Positions 17,455 to 26,052 of a DNA stretch of 64,000 nt are shown here, in pieces. Every line of letters starts with the position of its first letter. Positions within the stretch are counted from its first letter, which is position 1. The stretch is taken from the NCBI GenBank assembly GCA_030123545.1, contig CP126124.1:3224001-3288000 (forward strand), written 5' to 3'. Origin of the DNA: Burkholderiaceae bacterium. Lineage in GTDB: Bacteria > Pseudomonadota > Gammaproteobacteria > Burkholderiales > Burkholderiaceae_C. The notes beneath the pieces were generated by a model. The model had not been told where the DNA came from and did no database searches. It worked only from the letters and a program-made list of their open reading frames with translations. Made by a program: the position numbers and the translations under genes.

Positions 17455-19728
17455 ATGCCCCGCAACTCCTTGCCTCGCTCAAGTGCGGCTCTGGTGCTGC
17501 TGCTCGCGCTCTGCGGCCTGCCGCCGAAAGCGTTGGCCCAGCAGATGGCGCCGGCCGCGCACGCCGAGGTTCCGATCCGCGCCGGCGAGCCGGTGACGCT
17601 GAACTTCGAGAACGCCGACATCGACGCGGTCGCGCGCACCATCGCGGCGATCACCGGGCGCAACGTGGTGGTCGATCCGCGGGTCAAGGGCACGATCACG
17701 CTGGTGACCGAAAAACCGGTGAGCGCCAGGGTCGCAGTCAACCAATTCCTGGCCGCGCTGCGGCTGCAGGGCTACACGATGATCGACACCGAGGGCCTGT
17801 ACAAGGTGGTGCCGGAAGCGGAAGCCAAGCTGCAGTCGACCAAGGTGACGGTGTCACGCCACGGCGGCGCGGCTTCGGCGGGCAGCCAGGTCGTCACCCA
17901 GATCTTCCGGCTCAATTTCGCGGCGGCGAACAATCTGGTGCCGGTGCTGAAGCCGTTGATCAGCCCGAACAACACGATCGCCGTCGATCCGGGCGCGAAC
18001 GCGCTGATCATCACCGATTACGCCGACAACCTGAACCGCATCGCTCGCATCATCGCCGCGCTCGATGTGTCGAACGGCGCCGACATCGAAATCATTCCGC
18101 TGAAGAACGCGATCGCGACCGACGTGGTGCCGCTGGTGCAGCGGCTGATCGAACCGGGCGGCGCAGCAGCGGCACCGGGCCAGGTTGACAACGCGCACCG
18201 CACCGCGCTGATTGCCGAGCCGCGCAGCAACTCGGTGATCATGCGGGCGGCGAACCCGGCTCGCGCCTCTCTGGTGCGCTCACTGGTGCAGCAACTCGAC
18301 CGCGCACCGGACGACGGCAGCAACCCGATGGGCAACATTCACGTCGTGTACCTGAAGAACGCCGACGCAGTGAAGCTGGCGGCGACGCTGCGCGCCGCGA
18401 TTCATGGCGGCGGCGGCGGGGGCGAAAGCGCGGCACCGGCACCACAGGCGCCAAGCGCGCCGATCCTGCGCACCGCCGGGCCGGGCGCCGCCGGCGCAAT
18501 GCCGATTGCTACGGCCGCGCAAGGCTCGGTCGGGCCGAGCGCCGAGCCCTCGCTGGGCGGACAGATCCAGGCCGACCCGGCGACGAATTCGCTGATCATC
18601 ACCGCGCCCGAGCCGCTGTACCGCCAGCTGCGCGCGGTGATCGACAAGCTCGACGGCCGCCGCGCGCAGGTGCTGGTCGAGAGCCTGATCGCCGAGGTCA
18701 ATACCGACAAGGCGGCGCAGTTTGGCATCCAGTGGCAGGCGCTGCTGGGCAATGGTGGCGCCAATGTCGGCGTGCTGGGCACCAACTTCACTGTCGGCGG
18801 CACCAACATCTTCTCGCTCGCCAATGCGATCAAGGGCGGCTCCGTGCCGCCGACCTCGGCCGGCGGCAATCTGGCGCTCGCGCATCAGAATGGCGCCGGT
18901 GCGTTCACTTTGGGCGCGCTGGCGAATTTCCTGCAGAGCACCGGCGACGGCAACGTGCTGTCGACGCCGACGCTGCTCACCCTCGACAACGAGGAGGCGA
19001 AGATCGTGGTCGGCCAGAACGTGCCGTTCGTCACCGGCCAGTACACCAACGCGAACACCAGCAACGGCTCGGTGAACCCGTTCACCACGGTCGAGCGCAA
19101 GGACGTGGGCCTGACGCTGCGCGTCAAGCCGCAGATCAGCGAGGACGGAACGATCAAGCTCAGCATCTACCAGGAAGTCTCGTCGATCCAGGCCGGCACG
19201 CTGAACAATCTGAACGGGCCGACGACGAACAAGCGCTCGATCGAGTCGACGGTGCTGGTCGATAACGGCAACATCGTGGTGCTCGGCGGACTGCTGCAGG
19301 ACAACTATTCGGCGAACCAGCAGAAAGTGCCGGGCCTGGGCGACGTGCCGCTGCTGGGCACGCTGTTTCGCAGCGACACGCGCGAGCGCACGAAGACCAA
19401 CCTGATGGTGTTCCTGCGCCCGGTGATCGTGCGCAGCGCGGACGAGAGCCGCGCGCTTTCGCTGGACCGCTACGACATGATGCGCGACGTGCAGCGCGCG
19501 GCGCAGCCGGCGCCGAGCATCACGGTGCCGGTGAACGGCGCGCCGGTGATGGCACCGCCGCCGGCACAACCCGGGGCGCCGCAGCATCCGATGCCGCCGC
19601 CGCTGATGACGCCGGGGCTGTCGGGCACCTGGGGCAGCGGCTCGGGCGAAGTCCAGGGCGCGTCGAACCTGCAGACCGCGCCGCCGATCGGCCCGACGAA
19701 CGTGCCGCCGCACGGCATGGCGCCGTAG
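17455..19728 (+). CDS. gspD: Type II secretion outer-membrane secretin GspD
   Basis: A 757-residue secretin. A signal peptide (about 1-28, ending KALAQQ) is followed by the N0 domain (VTLNFENADIDAVARTIAAITGRN, about 45-115), repeated N1-N3 domains to about 420, and the C-terminal secretin barrel with VLSTPTLLTLDNEEAKIVVG and VPLLGTLFRSD. The last about 75 residues are Pro/Gly-rich. It forms the multimeric outer-membrane channel through which folded proteins leave. A TTG twelve bases upstream is possible, but the ATG at 17455 gives the standard signal peptide. No pilotin gene is seen nearby. Confidence 0.96.
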   Translation: MPRNSLPRSSAALVLLLALCGLPPKALAQQMAPAAHAEVPIRAGEPVTLNFENADIDAVARTIAAITGRNVVVDPRVKGTITLVTEKPVSARVAVNQFLAALRLQGYTMIDTEGLYKVVPEAEAKLQSTKVTVSRHGGAASAGSQVVTQIFRLNFAAANNLVPVLKPLISPNNTIAVDPGANALIITDYADNLNRIARIIAALDVSNGADIEIIPLKNAIATDVVPLVQRLIEPGGAAAAPGQVDNAHRTALIAEPRSNSVIMRAANPARASLVRSLVQQLDRAPDDGSNPMGNIHVVYLKNADAVKLAATLRAAIHGGGGGGESAAPAPQAPSAPILRTAGPGAAGAMPIATAAQGSVGPSAEPSLGGQIQADPATNSLIITAPEPLYRQLRAVIDKLDGRRAQVLVESLIAEVNTDKAAQFGIQWQALLGNGGANVGVLGTNFTVGGTNIFSLANAIKGGSVPPTSAGGNLALAHQNGAGAFTLGALANFLQSTGDGNVLSTPTLLTLDNEEAKIVVGQNVPFVTGQYTNANTSNGSVNPFTTVERKDVGLTLRVKPQISEDGTIKLSIYQEVSSIQAGTLNNLNGPTTNKRSIESTVLVDNGNIVVLGGLLQDNYSANQQKVPGLGDVPLLGTLFRSDTRERTKTNLMVFLRPVIVRSADESRALSLDRYDMMRDVQRAAQPAPSITVPVNGAPVMAPPPAQPGAPQHPMPPPLMTPGLSGTWGSGSGEVQGASNLQTAPPIGPTNVPPHGMAP

Positions 19729-19745
19729 CGCCGACGGGAGTGGCG

Positions 19746-21173
19746 ATGCGCTATCCCCTGCCGTACGCGTTCGCGCGCAGCTATCAGTTGCTGCTCGAGG
19801 ACGACGGCCAAGAGCAGACGCTGTGGCATGCGGATCGCCCCGACCCGGGCGCGTGGAGCGAGGTGATGCGCAAGCATGCGGTGCACGCGCTGCAACGCGC
19901 CGACGCCGGGGCGTTGGCGCAGCGCATCAGCGCGGCCTATGCGCAGGGCGAGTCGAGCGCGGCCACCGTGGTGAGCGAGGTCGAGGAAGGCGCCGACCTG
20001 TCCCGCATGATGCAGGAGCTGCCGGCGATCGAGGATCTGCTGGAGACCAGCGACGACGCGCCGATCATCCGCATGCTGAACGCGCTCTTGACGCAGGCGG
20101 CGCGCGACAACGCGAGCGACATCCACATCGAGCCGTACGAGCGCCATTCGAGCGTGCGCTTTCGCATCGACGGCACGCTGCGCGAGGTGGTGCAACCGAA
20201 CCGCGCGCTGCACGCGGCGCTGATCTCGCGGCTGAAGATCATGGCCGAGCTCGACATCTCGGAAAAGCGCCTGCCGCAGGACGGCCGCATATCGTTGCGC
20301 ATCGGCACGCGCGCGGTCGACGTGCGCGTCTCCACGCTGCCCTCGGCGCACGGCGAGCGCGCGGTGCTGCGGCTGCTCGACAAGTCCGAGTCGCGCCTCT
20401 CCCTGGAGGCGGTCGGCATGCAGGGCGAGGTGCTGGCGCGCATCGAGCATCTGGTCGCGCAGCCGCACGGCATCATCCTGGTCACCGGACCGACCGGCTC
20501 CGGCAAGACGACCACGCTGTATGCGGCACTCGGCCGGCTCGACGCCGGGCGCAGCAACATCATGACGGTGGAGGATCCGATCGAGTACGAGCTGCCGGGC
20601 ATCGGCCAGACCCAGGTCAACGCGAAGATCGAACTCACGTTCGCGAAGGCGCTGCGCGCGATCCTGCGCCAGGATCCCGACGTGATCATGATCGGCGAGA
20701 TCCGCGACTTCGAGACCGCGCAGATCGCGATCCAGGCCTCGCTGACCGGCCACCTGGTGCTGGCCACGCTGCACACGAACGACGCGGCGAGCGCGATCAC
20801 CCGGCTCACCGACATGGGGGTCGAGCCGTTCCTGCTCAGTTCGTCGCTGCTCGGCGTGCTGGCGCAGCGGCTGGTGCGCAAGCTGTGCCCGGCCTGCCGC
20901 GGCTCGGGGCTGGTGCCGGCGGCGGACGGTCCGGGCACGACGGCCGCCTGCCCGGACTGCGGCCAGACCGGCTACCAGGGCCGCACCGGGGTGTTCGAGC
21001 TGCTGATCGCCGACGAGAAGATCCGTGCGCAGATCCACGGCCGCGCCGCCGAGGCCGAGATCCGCAACGCCGCGCTCGCCGCCGGCATGACGCTGATGCG
21101 CGACGACGGCGAGCGGCTGGTGCGCGCCGGCATCACCTCGCGCGAAGAGCTGGTGCGCGTGACCCGGGATTAG
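19746..21173 (+). CDS. gspE: Type II secretion ATPase GspE
   Basis: A 475-residue cytoplasmic secretion ATPase driving pseudopilus assembly. Visible motifs are Walker A GPTGSGKTTTLY (starting near residue 248), the Asp box with VEDPIEYELPGIGQTQVN, Walker B PDVIMIGEIRD and the His box LATLHTNDA. A four-cysteine zinc finger (CPAC, then CPDC) is typical of GspE. A GTG six bases upstream is an alternative start. About 270 bases of repeat-rich DNA separate it from gspF. Confidence 0.96.
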   Translation: MRYPLPYAFARSYQLLLEDDGQEQTLWHADRPDPGAWSEVMRKHAVHALQRADAGALAQRISAAYAQGESSAATVVSEVEEGADLSRMMQELPAIEDLLETSDDAPIIRMLNALLTQAARDNASDIHIEPYERHSSVRFRIDGTLREVVQPNRALHAALISRLKIMAELDISEKRLPQDGRISLRIGTRAVDVRVSTLPSAHGERAVLRLLDKSESRLSLEAVGMQGEVLARIEHLVAQPHGIILVTGPTGSGKTTTLYAALGRLDAGRSNIMTVEDPIEYELPGIGQTQVNAKIELTFAKALRAILRQDPDVIMIGEIRDFETAQIAIQASLTGHLVLATLHTNDAASAITRLTDMGVEPFLLSSSLLGVLAQRLVRKLCPACRGSGLVPAADGPGTTAACPDCGQTGYQGRTGVFELLIADEKIRAQIHGRAAEAEIRNAALAAGMTLMRDDGERLVRAGITSREELVRVTRD

Positions 21174-21214
21174 GATGAAACTGGGCACTCCATACGCCGT
21201 CGCGCCTTGGTATT

Positions 21215-21378
21215 TGCTCCCTCTCCCTCTGGGAGAGGGCGGGGGTGAGGGCATGGGGCGCATCCGAACGCGCGGCGCTGGCCAAGCGCCGCTGCCCCTC
21301 ACCCCTCCCTCTCCCCACAGGGGCGAGGGCGATAGTCCTGCGCCGAAGTTACCCCCTCTCCCCCTGGTAGAGGGAGCG
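21215..21378. repeat. GC-rich dispersed inverted repeat between gspE and gspF
   Basis: Alternating blocks CCCTCTGGGAGAGGGCGGGG, GGTGAGGGCATGGGG, then CCCCTCACCCCTCCCTCTCC and CCCCCTCTCCCCCTGG form nested inverted repeats. It is related in style to the element inside the dppF-like gene. It lies within the gsp operon and may fold in the transcript. Confidence 0.7.
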
Positions 21379-21441
21379 CAACGGCTTGCGTTTCATGCGT
21401 CGCGGGCGGCGCATGTCGCCATGGAAAACTGAAAAGGAACG

Positions 21442-22665
21442 ATGCCGGCCTATTCGTTCGAAGCGCTCGACGCCCAGGGCCAGACGCGCAAGGGCGTGAT
21501 GGAGGCCGACACCGCGCGCGCGGCGCGCGGCCTGCTGCGCGCGCAGTCGCTGGTGCCGCTCGCGGTCGAGCCGCTGGCCGCGGCAGCCGAGGGCCGCGCG
21601 GGATTCGGCGCGACGCTGTTCACGCCGCGCGTGTTCAACGGCACTGGGCTTGCGGTCTGGACGCGCCAGCTCGCCGGGCTGGTCGGCTCGGGCCTGCCGC
21701 TGGAGCGCGCACTGACCGCGCTCGCCGACGAGGCGGAGACCGAAGCCCAGCGCAACCTGGTCGCCGCGCTGCGCACCGAGGTCAACGCCGGCGCCGCGTT
21801 CGCGCGCGCGCTGGCGCTGCATCCGCGCGAGTTTTCCGACATCTACGTCGCGGTGATCGGCGCCGGCGAGCACAGCGGCAATCTCGGGATGGTGCTCGAG
21901 CGCCTCGCCGACGACCTGGAGGCGCAGCAGGCGCTGCGCGCAAAGCTGATCGGCGCCGCGCTGTACCCGGCGATCGTGACCTGCGTCGCGATCGCGATCG
22001 TGATGTTCCTGGTCGGCTACGTGGTGCCGCAGGTGGCGAACGTGTTCGCCGGATCGAAGCAGGCGCTGCCGGTGCTGACGGTGGCCATGCTGACGATCAG
22101 CGGCTTCATCCGCGGCTACGGCTGGTATCTGCTGTTTGCTATTGTATTGATAGCTATCAGTGCCCGTCTCGCATTGGCTTCAGACCGATTTCGCTTGAAA
22201 TTCGACGCCGCGTGGCTCGAACTGCCGCTGCTCGGGCGCCTTGCACGCGGCTACAACGCGGCGCGCTTTGCCGGCACGCTGGCGATGCTGGCCGCGGCCG
22301 GCGTGCCGATCCTGAAGGCGCTGCAGGCGGCGGCCGAGACGCTGCACAACCGCGCGATGCGCGCCGACGCGCTCGATGCGCTGGTGCTGGTGCGCGAAGG
22401 CGCGCCGCTCGCTTCGGCGCTGGCGCAAAAGAAACGCTTCCCCGGACTGGTCGCGATGTTCGCGCGGCTCGGCGAGCAGACCGGCCGGCTGCCGGCAATG
22501 CTGGAGCGCGCCGCGGCCCAGCTCGGCGCCGAGGTGCAGCGCCGCGCGATGCATCTGGCGACCGTGCTGGAGCCGGCGCTGATCGTGGTGATGGGCCTGG
22601 TCGTGATGCTGATCGTGCTCGCGGTGATGCTGCCGATCATCCAGTTGAACCAGTTGGTGAAATAG
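21442..22665 (+). CDS. gspF: Type II secretion inner-membrane platform protein GspF
   Basis: A 407-residue polytopic protein. Two homologous cytoplasmic T2SF domains (about 70-190 and 275-395) are each followed by membrane helices, with FVGYVVPQ-like text near 190 and a terminal VMLIVLAVMLPIIQLNQLV helix. It is the central membrane component contacted by GspE. The segment encoded by 22137-22205 (LLFAIVLIAISARLALASDR) matches a dispersed repeat in DNA sequence, although protein length is normal. It is the last gene of the gsp set. Confidence 0.95.
   Translation: MPAYSFEALDAQGQTRKGVMEADTARAARGLLRAQSLVPLAVEPLAAAAEGRAGFGATLFTPRVFNGTGLAVWTRQLAGLVGSGLPLERALTALADEAETEAQRNLVAALRTEVNAGAAFARALALHPREFSDIYVAVIGAGEHSGNLGMVLERLADDLEAQQALRAKLIGAALYPAIVTCVAIAIVMFLVGYVVPQVANVFAGSKQALPVLTVAMLTISGFIRGYGWYLLFAIVLIAISARLALASDRFRLKFDAAWLELPLLGRLARGYNAARFAGTLAMLAAAGVPILKALQAAAETLHNRAMRADALDALVLVREGAPLASALAQKKRFPGLVAMFARLGEQTGRLPAMLERAAAQLGAEVQRRAMHLATVLEPALIVVMGLVVMLIVLAVMLPIIQLNQLVK
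22137..22205 (+). repeat. Dispersed ATAGC-type repeat, copy 3 (inside gspF)
   Basis: Contains GCTATTGTATTGATAGC, then GCATTGGCTTCAGACC, GATTTCGCTTGAAATTC. The local base composition is visibly more AT-rich than flanking gspF. It is translated in frame as part of a membrane helix. Confidence 0.65.
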
Positions 22666-22672
22666 GCTCTGA

Positions 22673-23587
22673 ATGGCGACGACGCTCGACGGTCAGCTGG
22701 TGGTCGCGATCTCGTCGCGCGCGCTGTTCGACCTGGAGGAGGAAAACCGGGTGTTCGAGCAGGGCGACGCCGCCGCGTACACGACGCTGCAGCTCAAGCG
22801 GCTCGAGTTGCCGGCGCACCCCGGCGTCGCGTTCTCGCTGGTGAGAAAGCTGCTTGCGTTCAATGACGGCGATGCAAAAAGAGTCGAGGTCGTGATCCTG
22901 TCGCGCAACGACCCGGTCTCGGGCCTGCGCGTGTTCCGCTCGGCCCAGGCCGCGAAGCTCAGGCTCGAGCGCGGCGTGTTCACCAAGGGCCGCGCGCCAT
23001 ACGGCTACCTGCGGCCGCTGCACGCGAACCTGTTCCTGTCGGCGAACCCGGCCGACGTGCGCGCCGCGCTCGACGCGGGATTTGCCGCCGCCACCGTGCA
23101 TACCGGCGCGGCGCGCGCGCAGGGCAACTTCGAGGGCGAGGTGCGCATCGCGTTCGACGGCGACGCGGTGCTGTTCTCGGACCAGGCCGAACAGGTGTTC
23201 CAGCGCGGTGGCCTGGACGCGTTCCAGAGCCACGAGCGGCGCCGCGCGGCCAAGCCGCTGCCGCCGGGCCCGTTCGCGCCGCTGCTCGCGGCGCTGCACC
23301 GGTTGCAGCGCGAAGGCGCGCCGAACATGCGCATCCGCACCGCGCTGGTGACCGCGCGCAGCGCGCCGGCGCACGAGCGCGCGATCCGCACGTTGATGGA
23401 CTGGAACGTCGAGGTCGACGAGGCAATGTTCCTCGGCGGCCTGCCGAAGGGCGAATTCCTGCGCGAATTTGAACCCGATTTCTTCTTCGACGATCAGACC
23501 GGTCATGTCGCGTCCGCGGCCCGGCACGTGCCCGCCGGGCATGTGGACAGCGGCGCGGCCAACCGTCAACCGGAACCCGAACCATGA
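22673..23587 (+). CDS. Cytosolic 5'-nucleotidase (5_nucleotid family)
   Basis: A 304-residue protein resembling the bacterial cytosolic 5'-nucleotidase family (PF06189-like), which dephosphorylates nucleoside monophosphates. Recognisable segments are LVVAISSRALFDLEEEN near the start, VVILSRNDPVSGLRVF (about 77-92), IAFDGDAVLFSD (about 158-169) and EPDFFFDDQTGHV near the end; the Asp-rich stretches are likely metal or phosphoryl sites. It follows gspF by seven bases and overlaps the ABC exporter gene by four, so co-transcription is likely. No functional link to secretion is obvious. Confidence 0.85.
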   Translation: MATTLDGQLVVAISSRALFDLEEENRVFEQGDAAAYTTLQLKRLELPAHPGVAFSLVRKLLAFNDGDAKRVEVVILSRNDPVSGLRVFRSAQAAKLRLERGVFTKGRAPYGYLRPLHANLFLSANPADVRAALDAGFAAATVHTGAARAQGNFEGEVRIAFDGDAVLFSDQAEQVFQRGGLDAFQSHERRRAAKPLPPGPFAPLLAALHRLQREGAPNMRIRTALVTARSAPAHERAIRTLMDWNVEVDEAMFLGGLPKGEFLREFEPDFFFDDQTGHVASAARHVPAGHVDSGAANRQPEPEP

Positions 23588-25356
23588 GCCTGTCCACCAA
23601 GCTGCACGATTTCGCCGTTTTCACGCGCAAGGCCTGGCGGCTGTCGCTGCCGTACTTTCGTTCGGAACAGAAATGGAAGGCGCGCGCGCTGCTGGCGGCG
23701 ATCATTGCGCTCAATCTGGCGGCCGTGTACCTGCTGGTGCTGCTGAACCAATGGAACCGGACGTTCTACGACGCGCTGCAGAACAAGAACGAACCGGTGT
23801 TCTGGACCCAGCTCGGCCGCTTCACCTACCTCGCGTTCACCTTCATCGTCATCGCGGTCTACCGCTTCTACCTGACGCAGCTGCTCGAGCTGCGCTGGCG
23901 CGCCTGGATGACCGGCTACTACCTGCAGCGCTGGCTCAGCCACCATGCGTTCTACCAGCTCGAACTCGCCCGCTTCACCGGCGGCGCGTCGGCCACGCCC
24001 GACAACCCGGACCAGCGCATCCAGGAAGACCTGAACCTGTTCACCAGCTACACGATATCGCTGTGCATGGGCCTGTTGAACGCGGTGGTCACGCTGGCGA
24101 GCTTCGTCGGCATCCTGTGGACCCTGTCCGGCGGTTTCGCGTTCACCCTGTTCGGCGCCAGCCACAACATCCCCGGTTTCATGGTCTGGATGGCGCTGCT
24201 CTATTGCGTCGGCGGCAGCATCGCGACCCATTACATCGGCCGGCCGCAGATTCGCCTGAACTTCCTGCAGCAGCGCTACGAGGCCGACTTCCGGCACCAC
24301 ATGGTGCGGGTGCGCGAGTACAGCGAATCGATTGCGCTCGATCGCGGCGAGGCCGTCGAGCGCACGCAGCTCGACCAGCGCTTCTCCAGCGTGCTGTCGA
24401 ATTTCCTGAAGCTCTTGAAGGCGCAGAAAAACCTGGTCTGGTTCACCAATTTCTTCGGCCAGGCGGCGGTGGTGTTTCCGTTCGTCGTCGCGTCGCCGCG
24501 CTTTTTCAGCGGCGCGATCCAGCTCGGCGAACTGATGCAGATCGCGTCCGCGTTCGGCCGGGTGCAGGATTCGCTGAGCTGGTTCGTCGACAACTACAGC
24601 GCGCTCGCCGCGTGGCGTGCCACGGCCGACCGTCTGACCAGCTTCGAGGACAACATGGCGGCGCAGGCGGCAACCGACTCGAGTCACGCCGCCGACCATA
24701 CGATCGCGCCCGACCTGCTGGCCGCGCACGGCCTGACGTTGGCACTGCCGACCGGCACCGTGTTGCTGTCGGGCGTCGATCTGCGCGCAGGAGCCGGCGA
24801 CAGCGTGTTGATCAACGGCCCGTCGGGCGCCGGCAAGTCAACGCTGTTCCGCGCCTTCGCCGGCATTTGGCCATTCGCGCGCGGCCGCGTGGAGCAGCCG
24901 GCCGACGCGATGTTCATTCCGCAGCGCCCCTACTTTCCGAACGGACGGCTGCGCGATGCACTCGCCTACCCGCTGCCGGCCGAACGCTACAGCGACGAGG
25001 CGCTGCGCCAGGCGCTCGTGGACGCGCTGTTGCCGCAACTCGCCGGCGAACTCGACACGGTCGACGCGTGGAGCCAGAAGCTCTCCGGTGGCGAGCAGCA
25101 GAGGCTCGCGGTGGCGCGGGTGCTGCTGAAGCGCCCGAAATGGATCTTCGCCGACGAGGCGACCAGCGCGCTCGACGAGCCGACCGAGCAAAAGATATAC
25201 GACAGGCTCATAGCCCAGGTGAAGTCGGCGGGTGGCGCTCTAGTTTCGATAGCACATCGACCTGCGCTGGGGAGCCGCCACGACCGGCGCTGGACACTGG
25301 AGAAGTCGCCCGACGGCGATCGGGCGCTGTACCGGTTGAACCAGGCGACTGGCTGA
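23584..25356 (+). CDS. ABC transporter, fused membrane and ATP-binding domains (SbmA/YddA-like)
   Basis: A 590-residue half-transporter. An N-terminal membrane domain of the SbmA/BacA/YddA type (about 20-330; signature WNRTFYDALQNKN near 55, then LTQLLELRWRAWM) is followed by an ATPase domain with Walker A GPSGAGKST (about 412-420), signature LSGGEQQR and Walker B WIFADEATSALDE. Family members import or export peptides, cobalamin or long-chain acyl-CoA; the substrate here is unknown. The C-terminal coding sequence near 25192-25258 weakly resembles a dispersed repeat and the end (GSRHDRRW) is unusual. Confidence 0.88.
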   Translation: MSLSTKLHDFAVFTRKAWRLSLPYFRSEQKWKARALLAAIIALNLAAVYLLVLLNQWNRTFYDALQNKNEPVFWTQLGRFTYLAFTFIVIAVYRFYLTQLLELRWRAWMTGYYLQRWLSHHAFYQLELARFTGGASATPDNPDQRIQEDLNLFTSYTISLCMGLLNAVVTLASFVGILWTLSGGFAFTLFGASHNIPGFMVWMALLYCVGGSIATHYIGRPQIRLNFLQQRYEADFRHHMVRVREYSESIALDRGEAVERTQLDQRFSSVLSNFLKLLKAQKNLVWFTNFFGQAAVVFPFVVASPRFFSGAIQLGELMQIASAFGRVQDSLSWFVDNYSALAAWRATADRLTSFEDNMAAQAATDSSHAADHTIAPDLLAAHGLTLALPTGTVLLSGVDLRAGAGDSVLINGPSGAGKSTLFRAFAGIWPFARGRVEQPADAMFIPQRPYFPNGRLRDALAYPLPAERYSDEALRQALVDALLPQLAGELDTVDAWSQKLSGGEQQRLAVARVLLKRPKWIFADEATSALDEPTEQKIYDRLIAQVKSAGGALVSIAHRPALGSRHDRRWTLEKSPDGDRALYRLNQATG

Positions 25357-25408
25357 CGACCCGAGCGGCTGCGCCGGATCGATCGCACCGGCGCCGCGCG
25401 CTACGCTG

Positions 25409-25927
25409 CTAGGGCCGCGTGTCGTCCTCGTCGGGAGATCCGACCCAGGCCTGATCCAGCCGCTGCATGTTCTCGAGCATCTTGAGCAGGTAATGCAGCG
25501 TGTGGGTGACGTCGTTGATCGAGAAGTCGCCCAGGATCTCTTCGTAGTAGGCGCGGATCTTCGGCTGCGCCAGCTGCTGCCAGACATGGCGCCCTGACGG
25601 GGTCATCGTGACCACGCGCGAGCGGCGGTCCTGCTCGTCGGGCGCGATCGTCACATGCCCGTCGCGCTCCATGCGGCTGATCAGCCCGGACAGGTTCTGG
25701 CGGCTCACCATCAGGTACTTGGCCAGCTCGCCGATGCTCATGCCGCCCTCGGCCTTCGCGCGCGACAGCGCCCCCAGCACCGCCCACTGCTGCGTCGTCA
25801 GGCCCTCGGCCTCGACGGCTCGCGAGCCTGTTTTATGCAACATATTTGCGCACTGATAGAGCCGGAAGAAGAGCCGGTTGGCCAGTTCGATCTTCACTTC
25901 TTCTTGTGATGACATAGGGTTTTCCAT
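25409..25927 (-). CDS. badR: MarR family regulator, probable BadR-type repressor of the alicyclic acid cluster
   Basis: A 172-residue winged-helix regulator. The MarR core runs from about 20 to 145 with GLTTQQWAVLGAL, then the recognition region SIGELAKYLMVSRQNLSGLISRMER and the wing DEQDRRSRVVTMTPSG. In R. palustris, BadR is a MarR repressor that responds to an alicyclic CoA intermediate and controls badHI-aliBA; the divergent arrangement with badH here matches that logic. A 22-bp near-perfect palindrome in the 125-base intergenic region overlaps the predicted badH promoter. The ATG at 25927 (MENPMSSQEEV) is preferred over a start 45 bases upstream. The symbol rests on context. Confidence 0.75.
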   Translation of the reverse strand: MENPMSSQEEVKIELANRLFFRLYQCANMLHKTGSRAVEAEGLTTQQWAVLGALSRAKAEGGMSIGELAKYLMVSRQNLSGLISRMERDGHVTIAPDEQDRRSRVVTMTPSGRHVWQQLAQPKIRAYYEEILGDFSINDVTHTLHYLLKMLENMQRLDQAWVGSPDEDDTRP

Positions 25928-25950
25928 AATGAATCGACGCAAAATTGTGC

Positions 25951-25972
25951 TTGCATGCGAAGTCGCACGCAA
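25951..25972. promoter_or_regulatory. Candidate BadR operator (22-bp imperfect palindrome)
   Basis: Half-sites TTGCATGCGA (25951-25960) and TCGCACGCAA (25963-25972) are reverse complements except at one position and are separated by AG. The palindrome covers the -35 box and most of the spacer of the plus-strand promoter, consistent with repression. Confidence 0.6.
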
Positions 25973-25979
25973 CTACAAT
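25951..25979 (+). promoter_or_regulatory. Predicted promoter of the badH operon
   Basis: TTGCAT (25951-25956) and TACAAT (25974-25979) are separated by the optimal 17 bases. Transcription would begin near 25986 and leave a leader of about 65 bases before the badH ATG. Confidence 0.55.
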
Positions 25980-26052
25980 TACGACAATATATTGACTTAA
26001 ATAGCTCCGGCAAGCAACCCATCGCTTCGCCACCAACCCCGCCGAAAGGAAC

